From the NCBI GenBank assembly GCA_040414865.1, contig JBEDUR010000047.1:1-31238 (forward strand): a DNA stretch of 31,238 nucleotides. Reading direction: 5' to 3'. Position numbers and translations under genes: made by a program. This DNA is from Palsa-461 sp040414865. GTDB taxonomy: Bacteria; Actinomycetota; Acidimicrobiia; Acidimicrobiales; RAAP-2. The notes under the pieces were generated by a model, which made no database searches, was not told the DNA's origin, and saw nothing but the letters and a program-made list of their open reading frames with translations. Positions 16,700-25,500 of this stretch are shown piece by piece; position 1 is the stretch's first letter, and every line of letters starts with the position of its first letter.

Positions 16700-18531
16700 G
16701 CAGCCCGCGGCTGCCTCTGCGTCACCCGGACCCGGTCGCCGGCCTGCCCTGGTACCAGCACGCCGTCTTCTACGAGGTGCTCCTGCGTGGCTTCTACGAC
16801 GCCAACAACGACGGGATCGGCGACATCCCCGGCCTGCACGAGAAGCTCGACTATCTCGAGTGGCTCGGCGTCGACGCTGTCTGGCTCCTGCCCTTCTACC
16901 CCTCGCCCATGCGCGACGGCGGCTACGACATCAGCGACTTCTTCAACGTCTCCCCCGACTACGGCACGCTCGCCGACCTGACCCGGCTTCTCGACGACGC
17001 CCACCGCCGGTCGATCCGGTTCGTGGCCGATCTGGTCATGAACCACACGAGCGACACCCACCCCTGGTTCGTTGAGTCGCGCTCGAGCCGGAGCAACCCC
17101 AAGAGCGACTGGTACGTCTGGAATGACGACGACCAGCGCTGGCCCGAGGCCCGGGTCGTCTTCGCCGACGTCGAGCGGTCCAACTGGACCTGGGACGACA
17201 CCCGCCAGCAGTACTACTGGCACCGCTTCTATTCCCACCAGCCCGATCTCAACTACGAGAATCCCGAGGTCGCCGACGCCATGATCGAGACGGTCAAGTT
17301 CTGGCTCGAGATCGGCTTCGACGGTTTCCGGCTGGACGCGGCCCCCTATCTGTTCCAGCGGGACGGCACCGTGGGCGAGCACCTCCCCGAGACTCATGAG
17401 TTCATCAAGCGACTCAGAAAAGAGGTGGACTCGAACTTCCCGGGGCGGGTGCTGCTGGCCGAGGCGAACGGCTGGCCGGCCGACGTGGCCGACTACTTCG
17501 GCAACGGCGACGAGTGCCACCTGGTATTCCACTTCCCGCTCATGCCCCGCCTCTTCATGGCGGTCCGCAAGGAGCAGCGCTACCCGATCACCGAAATCCT
17601 CGCCCAGACGCCCGAGATCCCCGAGGGCTGTCAGTGGGCGATCTTCCTGCGCAACCACGACGAGCTGACGCTCGAACAGGTGAGCGACGAGGACCGCGAC
17701 TACTTGTTCAGCGAGTACGCCAGGGACGACCGGATGAAGCGCCACATGGGGATCGGCCGGCGGCTCGCGCCGCTCCTCGACGGGGACCGCAGACTGGCCG
17801 AGCTTCTCTACGCGCTCATCCTGAGCCTGCCGGGCAGCCCGGTCATCTATTACGGCGACGAGCTCCTGATGGGGGACAACATCTACTTGGGCGATCGTGA
17901 CTCGGTTCGAACCCCGATGCAGTGGTCACCCGACCGCAACGGCGGGTTCTCCAAGGCAGACTTCGCCCAGCTCTACCTTCCGCCGGTGATGGACGCCGTC
18001 TACGGTGCCGACGCCGTGAACGTGGAGGCCGAGTCCCGCAACCCGGGTTCCTTCTTGCACTGGCTTCGTCGCATGCTGGTGCACCGTCGCGCGATGCCGG
18101 TACTCGGGGTCGGGACCATGGAGTCGGTGGCGTGCCCCAACCCTTCGGTGCTGGCGTACGTGCGCTCAGGGGTGGTGGCCGAGGCCCCGAGCACCATCGC
18201 CGGCCCGTGGGGCCAGCCCGAGCCGCCGGCGCTGCCGCTCACCGGCGGCTCCTGGGCCGGGTCGCCTGCGGTCCCCAGCGTGGTCCCGGTCGAGGGGACG
18301 GGGGAGGGCCCGGCCGGGCAGCGCACCCAGATGGTTCTGTGCGTGCACAATCTGAGCCGTTTCGCCCAGCCGGCCGAGCTCGCCCTGGCCCGATGGGCCG
18401 GGTGCACGCCAGTCGAGGTCCTGGGCCGGGTCCCGTTCCCGTCGATTTCCGACGCGCCCTACACCTGCTTCCTCGGCCCCTACGGTTACTTGTGGTTCGA
18501 GCTCACCGGACCCGAGGAGGAGGCGGAGTGA
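16696..18531 (+). CDS. treS: Trehalose synthase (maltose alpha-D-glucosyltransferase), GH13 family
   Basis: This 611-aa enzyme interconverts maltose and trehalose. The N-terminal start WYQHAVFYEVLLRGF and the GH13 barrel motifs are complete: DLVMNHTSD (112-120), FDGFRLDAA with nucleophile D214, LLAEANGW with acid/base E256, and FLRNHDE with H321 and D322. After the barrel, the C-terminal beta domain is interrupted between VLAYVR (about 490) and MVLCVHNLSRF (about 546) by some 55 residues rich in Pro, Gly, Ala and Ser that I do not recall in other TreS. GTG 16696 is preceded by GAAGGTGGG. Its stop overlaps the maltokinase start, so the pair should be made together. Confidence 0.95.
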   Translation: MSSPRLPLRHPDPVAGLPWYQHAVFYEVLLRGFYDANNDGIGDIPGLHEKLDYLEWLGVDAVWLLPFYPSPMRDGGYDISDFFNVSPDYGTLADLTRLLDDAHRRSIRFVADLVMNHTSDTHPWFVESRSSRSNPKSDWYVWNDDDQRWPEARVVFADVERSNWTWDDTRQQYYWHRFYSHQPDLNYENPEVADAMIETVKFWLEIGFDGFRLDAAPYLFQRDGTVGEHLPETHEFIKRLRKEVDSNFPGRVLLAEANGWPADVADYFGNGDECHLVFHFPLMPRLFMAVRKEQRYPITEILAQTPEIPEGCQWAIFLRNHDELTLEQVSDEDRDYLFSEYARDDRMKRHMGIGRRLAPLLDGDRRLAELLYALILSLPGSPVIYYGDELLMGDNIYLGDRDSVRTPMQWSPDRNGGFSKADFAQLYLPPVMDAVYGADAVNVEAESRNPGSFLHWLRRMLVHRRAMPVLGVGTMESVACPNPSVLAYVRSGVVAEAPSTIAGPWGQPEPPALPLTGGSWAGSPAVPSVVPVEGTGEGPAGQRTQMVLCVHNLSRFAQPAELALARWAGCTPVEVLGRVPFPSISDAPYTCFLGPYGYLWFELTGPEEEAE

Positions 18532-19781
18532 GCGCGTCGATGCTCGACCTCGGAGGCGAGCGGCGCTCGCGTATCGAGTCCCTGGTGGCCGCCTGGCTGG
18601 CACACCGGCCCGAGGCCGTCGAGAGGCCGCTCGAGGTGGTGGACGTCGAAGTGCTGCGGGCCGGGCGCCCTGGCCTGCTCGATGTGGTGGCCCGGATCGA
18701 CTCGAGACTGGCCCACGTGGTGCTCGGGCTGCACGAACCGGGGAGTGAGGTCCGGGCGCTCGGAGGCACCGACGACGTCGTCCTGGGCGAGTTCGCCGAC
18801 GAGTCGGGCCAGTCGCTGGCCGTCGACGCCCTCGTCGATGCCGATCTCGCGCCACTGGTCCTGGTCACCATCGTGGGCGAGGAGGTCGGAAAGGTCTCGG
18901 TCGTCGCCGCCGACGACCAGGCGCTCGTCCTCGACGCCGGGGACCGCTTCACCTTCTCCGTGTTCCCCTGGCTGGCCGAGGGCCCCCACCCTGCGGTCGA
19001 CATGCTGGTCAGGCTGGACGAGGTCGGGTTCAACCATCTGGCGGCGCCCGTCGCCCTGTGGCGCCGCCGCGGGCGCGATCTGGGCATGGTCCAAGAGCTG
19101 CTCACCGAGGCCGCCGACGGCTGGGCCGTGGCCCGGATCTCTCTGCGCGACCTCTACGACTCCCGGGTCGCCCCCGAGGAGGCCGGCGGGGACTTCGCGG
19201 CCGAGTCCCGCTCGCTCGGCACCATGACCGCCCGGCTCCATCTGGCCTCGGATCGGGCCTTCGGACGGCGTGCTGGGGCGGTCGCCGACTGGTGCAGCGA
19301 GGTCGAGCTCGCGCTCGGGGGCACCTCGACCCCGGCCGCGCCGGAGGCACGGGAAGCGATACAAGGCCTTCGGACCAGCTCGGATCGCGCGACCACGGTC
19401 CGGACCCACGGGGACCTCCACCTCGGTCGCACCGCCCGGACCAACCACGGCTGGGTCGTGGCCGACTGGCTACCCGGGGGGGTGGACGCTTCAGGCGACC
19501 CGCGCTACCGCTCGCCGCTGTGTGACGCCGCCTCGATGCTGTGGTCGCTGCGCCAGGTGGCCACGGGCGCGCTGGAAGAACGGGACCAGGCGCTGCGCCC
19601 CGGGCTCGGGGCGTTGGCCGAAGCCTGGGTGGCTCGGAACCGCCGGGCCTTCCTGGCCGGCTACTTCGCCACCCCCGGGATCACCGAGCTGGTCCCGGCC
19701 GACACGACGGTGGTCGAGTGGGTCGTGGCCGCTTTCGAGCTGGAGGCCGCGGCCCGGCGCGGGCTCGGCCGGGCGGGCTGA
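18528..19781 (+). CDS. mak: Maltokinase (Mak/Pep2 family), divergent
   Basis: This 417-aa kinase-fold protein is expected to make maltose-1-phosphate from maltose and ATP, the substrate of GlgE in the trehalose-to-glucan route. The call rests on position (GTGA overlap with treS), length, and RTHGDLHLGRTARTNHGW (about 292-309). That segment contains the catalytic-loop HGD (D296) and the LHLG signature. The metal-binding segment is unusual: the family's DFEGEP is replaced by DWLPGG, keeping D313 but not the following Glu residues. The N-terminal cap domain is poorly conserved. No glgE is in the window. Function as a maltokinase is likely but should be tested given the altered motif. Confidence 0.8.
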   Translation: MSASMLDLGGERRSRIESLVAAWLAHRPEAVERPLEVVDVEVLRAGRPGLLDVVARIDSRLAHVVLGLHEPGSEVRALGGTDDVVLGEFADESGQSLAVDALVDADLAPLVLVTIVGEEVGKVSVVAADDQALVLDAGDRFTFSVFPWLAEGPHPAVDMLVRLDEVGFNHLAAPVALWRRRGRDLGMVQELLTEAADGWAVARISLRDLYDSRVAPEEAGGDFAAESRSLGTMTARLHLASDRAFGRRAGAVADWCSEVELALGGTSTPAAPEAREAIQGLRTSSDRATTVRTHGDLHLGRTARTNHGWVVADWLPGGVDASGDPRYRSPLCDAASMLWSLRQVATGALEERDQALRPGLGALAEAWVARNRRAFLAGYFATPGITELVPADTTVVEWVVAAFELEAAARRGLGRAG

Positions 19782-19812
19782 GGGCACTCGGGCCGCATGG
19801 GACACTGACCCG

Positions 19813-20859
19813 ATGCGACTCGGGGTCTTGACCGGCGGCGGCGATTGCCCGGGGCTCAACGCCGTGATCCGGGCGGTGGTGATCGCGGGCCATGTCCGCT
19901 ACGGCGACGAGACGGTCGGATACCTGGACGGCTGGCGGGGGGTGCTGGAGGACCGGGCGTGGGCACTCGACCCGGTGTCCTCGGCGGGGTTGCTCGGACT
20001 GGGCGGCACGGTCCTCGGCACCTCCCGCACCAACCCCTTTGCCGAGGACGGCGGGCCTGAGCGGGTGCTGGCCAACCTGGCCGCCGGCAACATCGATGCC
20101 ATGGTGGTGATCGGCGGAGACGACACCCTGGGGGTGGCCAACCGCCTCTGCTCGATGGGGGCGCAGGCGGTGGGCGTGCCCAAGACCATCGACAACGACC
20201 TGTCGGGGACCGAGGTGACCTTCGGGTTCCAAACCGCGGTGCAGACCGCGACCGAGGCCATCGATCGGCTCGCCACCACGGCCGAGTCACACCGCCGGGT
20301 CATCGTCTGCGAGGTCATGGGCCGCCACGCCGGCTGGATCGCCACCCAGGCCGGCATTGCCGGGGGAGCGGCCGAGATCCTGGTCCCCGAGCTGCCCTTC
20401 GACCTGGAGGAGGTCTGCGCCAAGCTGAAGGCGCGCCACCAGCGGGGCCAGTTCTTCTCTGTTGTCGTGGTGGCCGAGGGGGCGCTCCCCGCCGACGAAC
20501 GACTTGCCGACTCGGCCGAGGCGGCGCGCTCGGGTGCGGCGCCGGACGCGTTCGGTCACGCGCGCCTGGGCGGAATCGGTGATTGGCTGGCCGGCCAGCT
20601 CGAGCGGCACATCGGCGTCGAGGCCCGATCGACGACCCTCGGCCACATCCAGCGGGGTGGGTCCCCGATCGCCTTCGATCGGGTGCTCGCGACCCGCTTC
20701 GGGGTGGCCGCGGTCGAGGCGGTTCACGACGGCGACTTCGCCACCATGGTTGCGCTGCAGGCCGGCTCGATCGTGAGGGTGCCGCTGGAGGAGGCAGTCG
20801 GGCACCCGAAGACCCTCGATCTCGGGTTGCTCGAGGTGGCCGCGCCGTTTCTGGGCTGA
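19813..20859 (+). CDS. pfkA: 6-phosphofructokinase, pyrophosphate-dependent type by its key residues
   Basis: This 348-aa enzyme phosphorylates fructose-6-phosphate. The start LGVLTGGGDCPGLNAVIR and the fold motifs PKTIDNDL (123-130), EVMGRHAGW (167-175) and HIQRGGSP (278-285) place it in the PFK family. Two residues that decide the phosphoryl donor are of the PPi kind: D104 in GGDDT (Gly in ATP enzymes) and K124 in PKTIDND (Gly in ATP enzymes). This resembles the PPi-PFK of Amycolatopsis. Such enzymes are reversible and can also serve gluconeogenesis. ATG 19813 is used: similarity starts there, no ribosome site is seen, and GACACT lies 6 bases upstream, hinting at a leaderless start. Confidence 0.92.
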   Translation: MRLGVLTGGGDCPGLNAVIRAVVIAGHVRYGDETVGYLDGWRGVLEDRAWALDPVSSAGLLGLGGTVLGTSRTNPFAEDGGPERVLANLAAGNIDAMVVIGGDDTLGVANRLCSMGAQAVGVPKTIDNDLSGTEVTFGFQTAVQTATEAIDRLATTAESHRRVIVCEVMGRHAGWIATQAGIAGGAAEILVPELPFDLEEVCAKLKARHQRGQFFSVVVVAEGALPADERLADSAEAARSGAAPDAFGHARLGGIGDWLAGQLERHIGVEARSTTLGHIQRGGSPIAFDRVLATRFGVAAVEAVHDGDFATMVALQAGSIVRVPLEEAVGHPKTLDLGLLEVAAPFLG

Positions 20860-20877
20860 GCGGGGTGCTTGGGCTCA

Positions 20878-20900
20878 GCTGGCGCCAGCCCTCCGGCGCC
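20878..20900. terminator. Hairpin-rich spacer between converging pfkA and galT
   Basis: GCTGGCGCCAGC at 20878-20889 is a perfect 12-base palindrome. GGCGCC recurs at 20881-20886 and 20895-20900 and can form a 6-bp stem around an 8-base loop. Its position between two converging genes suggests a bidirectional terminator. No T-run follows on either strand. Confidence 0.35.
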
Positions 20901-20913
20901 TCGCTCCGGTCGT

Positions 20914-21897
20914 TCAGGCGAAGGTGGGGGCGACGGCGACGCCGAGCTCGATGGCGGCCGCCTCAGGGGCCACGATGTTGATGGCCACCCCGGTGCCGAG
21001 CTCGAACCCGGCCATGGTCGTCACCTTCGGCCACACGTGCACGTGCCAGTGATAGGGCTCGTTGACGCGGTAGGGGGCCGAGTGGAAGACGATGTTGTAG
21101 GCGACGTCGCCCACCTTCTCCTTCAGATGCTTCAGGCAGTCTCGCAGCGCGACGCCGATCGACACCATGTCCTCGGTCGGACTCCGGTAGAGGTGAGGGG
21201 TATGGGACCGGGGGATGACCAACATCTCGTAGGGCACCGCACTCCAGAACGGGCAGATCACCACGCACCGGGCGTCGGCGTAGACGACCCGGACGCCAGC
21301 GTTCTCCTCGGCGTCGACGGTGGCGCACAGCAGGCAGCCGCCGGCGAACTTGGCGAATCGGGCCACCTCCTCAGAGAGCTCGCGCGGCACGAAGGACATC
21401 CCGAGCAGCTGGCCGTGGGGATGACTGAGGGAAGCGCCGGCTTCGCGCCCCCAGTTGACGATGGCTTGGCTGTAGCGCAGGTAGCTCTGCTGGGAGTGCT
21501 CCTCGATGCGATCCCGAAGTGCGGCCATCACCAGGCTGGCCTGCTCGCTCGAGAGCTCGGCCCAGCTCGTGTCGTGCTCGGGCGAGAAGACGAGGATCTC
21601 GTGGATCCCCCCCGCGGTGGCCTGCGTGAATACCGGTCCCCGGTTCTCCACCACGAAGGGCTGATCACCCTCGAAAGCCGGGTAGAGGTTGGGGACCACC
21701 CGCACCAGCCAGTTGCCGGCCGGGCCGTAGGTCTCGAGAGCCGGAGGGATTGACTCCTCGTGGCCGGGGCAGAACGGGCACTCCCGGCTCTCCTCGATCG
21801 TGGCGCCCGAGAGCTCGAAGGCGGACGGCCGGTCCGCCCGCAAGGCGCTGATGGCCACCCAGCGGCCGGACAGGGGGTCGAGCCGGAGCTCGTTCAC
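20914..21897 (-). CDS. galT: Galactose-1-phosphate uridylyltransferase (HIT superfamily)
   Basis: This 327-aa enzyme swaps UMP between UDP-glucose and galactose-1-phosphate in the Leloir pathway. The zinc pair C40-x-x-C43 in CPFCPGH and the nucleophile motif SHPHGQ (158-163, uridylylated H161) are present, and HWHVHVWPKV is found near 283-292. A second C-x-x-C (C188, C191) is present. GTG 21897 was chosen as homology (NELRLDPLSGRWV) starts right after it; the ribosome site is weak. No other galactose genes are nearby, so it may serve general UDP-sugar exchange; some relatives act on other sugar phosphates or as ADP-sugar phosphorylases. Confidence 0.88.
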   Translation of the reverse strand: MNELRLDPLSGRWVAISALRADRPSAFELSGATIEESRECPFCPGHEESIPPALETYGPAGNWLVRVVPNLYPAFEGDQPFVVENRGPVFTQATAGGIHEILVFSPEHDTSWAELSSEQASLVMAALRDRIEEHSQQSYLRYSQAIVNWGREAGASLSHPHGQLLGMSFVPRELSEEVARFAKFAGGCLLCATVDAEENAGVRVVYADARCVVICPFWSAVPYEMLVIPRSHTPHLYRSPTEDMVSIGVALRDCLKHLKEKVGDVAYNIVFHSAPYRVNEPYHWHVHVWPKVTTMAGFELGTGVAINIVAPEAAAIELGVAVAPTFA

Positions 21898-22009
21898 GAC
21901 TGACCGGTCGCCGCTAGCCCCTCGGCCGCATACGACGGAACTGCCTCCACCTCTCCTACGGTACCGCTTGCCCAGGGGTCTCTCGCCATCATGCGAGGGA
22001 CAATGGGCC

Positions 22010-22507
22010 GTGGACCCACCCCACCCCCTCGTCCTCGCCGCGTCCGGGGTCGGGTTCGATCTCCTTCTCATCGCACACGTGGCCAGTGCGTTGGTCGGGT
22101 TCGGGGCGGTGGCGGTGAGCGGCGCGCAGGCGGCCCGCCTGTTGCGCCTGCGGGGGGCCATCCCCGACGACCTCCGGCGCTACTACGCCCCGGGGATCAA
22201 CTGGGCCGGCCGGGTGCTCTATCTAGTGCCGGCGCTCGGCGCCGCCCTCGTCGCCGATTCCCCCAGCCTCGGGTTCGCCCTCCCCTGGGTTGAGGCCGGC
22301 CTCGGCCTGTGGGCGGTGAGCATCCTGGTCGCCGAGGCACTCCTGTGGCCGGCCGAACGGCGGATCCAGCGGGCGCTGGCCACACCGGAGGGCACGGTGG
22401 GGGCAGCGTGGATGGCGGAGGACGGCCGGCTGGTCGTGCTGACCTCGGCCCTGGTGGTTGGTGCCTTCCTTGGGGCCACGGTGCTCATGGTCGCCCAGCC
22501 CTCTTGA
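22010..22507 (+). CDS. Four-helix membrane protein, DUF2269-like
   Basis: This 165-aa protein has four hydrophobic helices (about 16-38, 66-84, 92-113 and 141-162) separated by basic loops such as RLLRLRGAIPDDLRRYYAP and PAERRIQRAL. The arrangement resembles the predicted membrane protein family DUF2269, whose function is unknown. The GTG at 22010 fits the first helix; GAGGGA lies about 10 bases upstream. It is divergent from galT across a 112-base gap and ends 8 bases before the converging siroheme gene. I see no ligand motif. Confidence 0.6.
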   Translation: MDPPHPLVLAASGVGFDLLLIAHVASALVGFGAVAVSGAQAARLLRLRGAIPDDLRRYYAPGINWAGRVLYLVPALGAALVADSPSLGFALPWVEAGLGLWAVSILVAEALLWPAERRIQRALATPEGTVGAAWMAEDGRLVVLTSALVVGAFLGATVLMVAQPS

Positions 22508-22515
22508 CCCGGTGC

Positions 22516-23181
22516 TCAGCCAGCCTCACTTGGCCGGGCCGCGGCCGCGACCGCCTCGTCGACGAGATCGCGAGCCTCGGCCAGCCGTCCCTCGGCCACG
22601 AGCCGGGGCAGGTCGCCGTCGAGCAGGGTGGCCCAGTCCACCGCAGTGGTCGGCCGGCCGGCTCGCCGCAGGGCCTGGCGTCCATCCTCGAGCAGCTCGG
22701 CCACGACGCCCAGGTGCCCGCCCAGGAATTTGCCGATTCGCCGCCGCAGCCAGGCGGCGAGCGCCGGGCTCGCGCCGCCCGTCGAGACCGCGACCGACAC
22801 CGGACCGTCGCGATGGACCGAGGGGAGGAAGAAGGTGCAGTGGTCGGCGTCGTCCGCGCTGTTCACCCAGACTCCGGCCGCTTCGGCGTCGGCTGCCGCG
22901 AGCCGGTCGACCGCGGGCACGCCGGTCGCGGTGACCACCAGCCGGTAGGCGGCCGCCTCGCCGCTCTGATACCGGCGTCGCTCGACCCGTAGCGCGCCGG
23001 GAGCGGGGTCGGCGGTCAGAGCCTCGATCTCTTCGACGAGCTCGGGCGCCACCAGGGTCACCACCGCCCCGCACTCGAGCAGACCGCTCGCCTTGCGGGC
23101 GGCCACCGACCCGCCGCCAACCACCAGGCACGCCCGCCCCTCGAGCCGGAGGACCACCGGGTAGGGCGGCGGAGGCGGCAC
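22516..23181 (-). CDS. sirC: Precorrin-2 dehydrogenase / sirohydrochlorin ferrochelatase (CysG N-terminal type)
   Basis: This 221-aa protein oxidises precorrin-2 with NAD and likely inserts iron to give siroheme, the cofactor of the sulfite reductase encoded on the other arm of this locus. The NAD motif CLVVGGGSVAARKASGLL (18-35) is clear, followed by NSADDADHCTFFLPS and SVSTGGASPALAAWLRRRI, both typical of the CysG N-terminal/Met8p family. The methyltransferase half of full CysG is absent, so precorrin-2 must come from a separate CobA. GTG 23181 lies 5 bases after the cysN stop. It is the last gene of the cysD-cysN-sirC set. Confidence 0.9.
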   Translation of the reverse strand: MPPPPPYPVVLRLEGRACLVVGGGSVAARKASGLLECGAVVTLVAPELVEEIEALTADPAPGALRVERRRYQSGEAAAYRLVVTATGVPAVDRLAAADAEAAGVWVNSADDADHCTFFLPSVHRDGPVSVAVSTGGASPALAAWLRRRIGKFLGGHLGVVAELLEDGRQALRRAGRPTTAVDWATLLDGDLPRLVAEGRLAEARDLVDEAVAAAARPSEAG

Positions 23182-23186
23182 CGGGC

Positions 23187-24512
23187 TCAGCCTCCGCCCG
23201 GCTCCCCGGCGAGGGGGGGCCGGCCGACCATGCACGCGGCCAGGGTCGCGTTGGTGGCCTCGTCGACGAGGACGAAGCTCCCGGTCACCCGGTTGGTGGT
23301 GTAGGGGTCGACAGCGAGCGGGGTGCCGGTGGTCAAGCGGACCACCCCGATCTCGTTGTCGGCCAGCTCGGCCGTGCCGACGAGGGCGAGGTCGTTCACG
23401 TCCAAGCGAGCCACGACCTCGATCACCCTGGCCGGTGCGACCCGGGTGGTGTGCTTCACCCGGTAGCGTGCCCCGGCCGACAAGGGGTGCGGCCCGAACC
23501 AGCACACGGTGGCCTCGAGGTCACTCGTGACCATCGGGGGGTCGTCGGTGGTAGCGATGAGATCGCCGCGGTCCACGTCAATGTCGTCGTCGAGCTCGAC
23601 CGACACCGACATGCCCACCGGCGCGGACTCGAGCGAGCCGTCATAGGTGCGCACGATCGACACGGTGCTCCGCCGTCCCGACGGCAGCACCATGACCTTG
23701 TCCCCAACCCGCAGTGGCCCCCCGTCGACGATCCCCGCGTACGAGCGCGCCGACCCGTTGCGGAGCACCCACTGGACCGGCAAGCGGGCGGCCGTCCCGA
23801 CGTGGTGACCGTGCACGGCCGACCAGGCTCCGGCCGGGGCCGCCTCCAGCGCGGCGAGCACGGTGGGCCCGTCGTAGTAGGGGGCGAGGTCCGAGGGCGC
23901 CACCACGTTGTCGCCGTGCAGCGCCGAGACGGGGACCACGGTGCACGAGCCGATGCCGAGCCGAGCGGCCAGCGCGGCCACCTCGGTCCGCACGGCCTCG
24001 TAGGGGCCGGGTTCCCAGTCGACCAGGTCCATCTTGTTGGCCGCCACCACCAGCTGGTCGACACCCAGGAGGGCGGCGATGCAGACGTGTCGTCGGGTCT
24101 GCTCCCGCAGGCCCTTGGTCACGTCCACCACCACCAGGGCGAGGTCGGCGGTCGAGGCTCCGGTGGCCATGTTGGCGGTGTACTGCACGTGGCCCGGGCA
24201 GTCGGCGATGATGAACTTTCGGGTCGGGGTGGCGGCGTAGCGGTAGGCGACGTCGATGGTGATCCCCTGGTCGCGCTCAGCTCGGAGCCCGTCGGTGACG
24301 AAGGAGAGGTCGATCTCCGAGACCCCCCGGCGCTTCGAGGCCGCGCTGACCGCCTCGAGCTGGTCGTCGGCGAGCTGACGGGTGTCGAAGAGGAGCCGGC
24401 CGATCAGGGTCGACTTGCCGTCGTCGACCGAGCCGATGGCGGCGAACCGGAGGAGATCGATCCCGGTTCCATCGGTCGTGCTCGGCGCGCCGGGCGGTGC
24501 CACCGGCGCCAT
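23187..24512 (-). CDS. cysN: Sulfate adenylyltransferase large subunit (GTPase)
   Basis: This 441-aa translation-factor-like GTPase drives APS formation with CysD. Motifs are P-loop GSVDDGKST (27-35), ADCPGHVQYT, and NKMD, followed by beta-barrel domains 2 and 3. There is no C-terminal APS kinase (CysC) domain, and no cysC gene in the window, which fits direct use of APS by the neighbouring CysH. ATG 24512 lies 3 bases after the cysD stop. The protein is the standard short form. Confidence 0.95.
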   Translation of the reverse strand: MAPVAPPGAPSTTDGTGIDLLRFAAIGSVDDGKSTLIGRLLFDTRQLADDQLEAVSAASKRRGVSEIDLSFVTDGLRAERDQGITIDVAYRYAATPTRKFIIADCPGHVQYTANMATGASTADLALVVVDVTKGLREQTRRHVCIAALLGVDQLVVAANKMDLVDWEPGPYEAVRTEVAALAARLGIGSCTVVPVSALHGDNVVAPSDLAPYYDGPTVLAALEAAPAGAWSAVHGHHVGTAARLPVQWVLRNGSARSYAGIVDGGPLRVGDKVMVLPSGRRSTVSIVRTYDGSLESAPVGMSVSVELDDDIDVDRGDLIATTDDPPMVTSDLEATVCWFGPHPLSAGARYRVKHTTRVAPARVIEVVARLDVNDLALVGTAELADNEIGVVRLTTGTPLAVDPYTTNRVTGSFVLVDEATNATLAACMVGRPPLAGEPGGG

Positions 24513-24515
24513 CGG

Positions 24516-25466
24516 CTAGAAGTACCCCTCGCGCTTTCGGTCTTCCATCGCCGTCTCCGAGAACCGGTCGTCGGCGCGGGTGGCACCCCGCTCGGAGGTG
24601 CGGGCGCTGGCGACCTCGGCGATGACCTCGGCGACCGTGCCGGCCTCGGAGCGGACCGCACCGGTGCAGGTCGCGTCGCCCACGGTCCGGAAGCGGACGC
24701 TGGTGGTCTCGACCCGCTCAGATTCGGTGGGGGCCACCCACTCGCCGAGCGCGAGCAACATCCCGTCGCGCTCGACCACGGCGCGGCGGTGGGCGAAGTA
24801 GATCGAGGGGAGTTCCACCCCTTCGCGCTCGATGTAGCGCCACACGTCGAGCTCGGTCCAGTCCGACAGCGGGAACGCCCGTACATGCTCGCCCGGAAGG
24901 ACCCGGCCCTGGTAGAGGCGCCAGAGCTCGGGGCGCTGGCGCTTGGGGTCCCACTGGCCGAAGGCGTCCCGGAAACTGAGGACCCGCTCCTTCGCCCGGG
25001 CCTTGTCCTCGTCACGCCGGGCCCCGCCGATGGCGGCGTCGAAGCGATGTTCGGCGAGGGCGTCGAGCAGGGTCACGGCCTGGAGCCGGTTACGCGACTG
25101 CCCGGGGCCCGGGTCGACCACGCGACCGCGGTCGATCGAGTCCTGGACCCGGGCCACAATCAGCTCCTCGCCGAGTTCGGCCACCCGGGCGTCTCTGAAG
25201 GCGAGGGCTTCGGGGAAGTTGTGGCCGGTGTCGACGTGCATGACCGGGAAGGGGAACCGGCCTGGCCGGAACGCCTTCAAGGCCAGGTGGAGCAGGATTG
25301 CTGAGTCCTTCCCGCCGCTGAAGAGCAGGACGGGCCGCTCGGACTCCGCCGCCACCTCGCGCAGGACAAAGATCGCGTGGGATTCGAGCAGGTCCAGGTG
25401 GTCGGCGCCCCGAGGGGAGGCGAGAAGGTCGGCGTCGGGAACCAGAGCGGTGTCGGTGGCAGTCAT
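24516..25466 (-). CDS. cysD: Sulfate adenylyltransferase small subunit
   Basis: This 316-aa ATP pyrophosphatase-fold subunit makes APS from ATP and sulfate. It has the PP-loop SGGKDS at 50-55, then VMHVDTGHNFPE and AIGGARRDEDKARAKERV. It ends in MEDRKREGYF, the usual CysD tail. ATG 25466 is followed by a family-like N-terminus (LDLLESHAIFVLREV). The ribosome site is poor: GCGAAAAA stands before the ATG. It heads the leftward arm of the divergent sulfur locus, and its promoter should overlap the operator-like dyad at 25501-25525. Confidence 0.96.
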   Translation of the reverse strand: MTATDTALVPDADLLASPRGADHLDLLESHAIFVLREVAAESERPVLLFSGGKDSAILLHLALKAFRPGRFPFPVMHVDTGHNFPEALAFRDARVAELGEELIVARVQDSIDRGRVVDPGPGQSRNRLQAVTLLDALAEHRFDAAIGGARRDEDKARAKERVLSFRDAFGQWDPKRQRPELWRLYQGRVLPGEHVRAFPLSDWTELDVWRYIEREGVELPSIYFAHRRAVVERDGMLLALGEWVAPTESERVETTSVRFRTVGDATCTGAVRSEAGTVAEVIAEVASARTSERGATRADDRFSETAMEDRKREGYF

Positions 25467-25500
25467 TTTTTCGCAGGGGACGTCGGCTTTCGGCGCCCAG

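Noticed and set aside
23451..25304. 617-codon plus-strand frame opposite cysN/cysD
   Set aside because: Shadow frame; cysN and cysD motifs on the minus strand are decisive.
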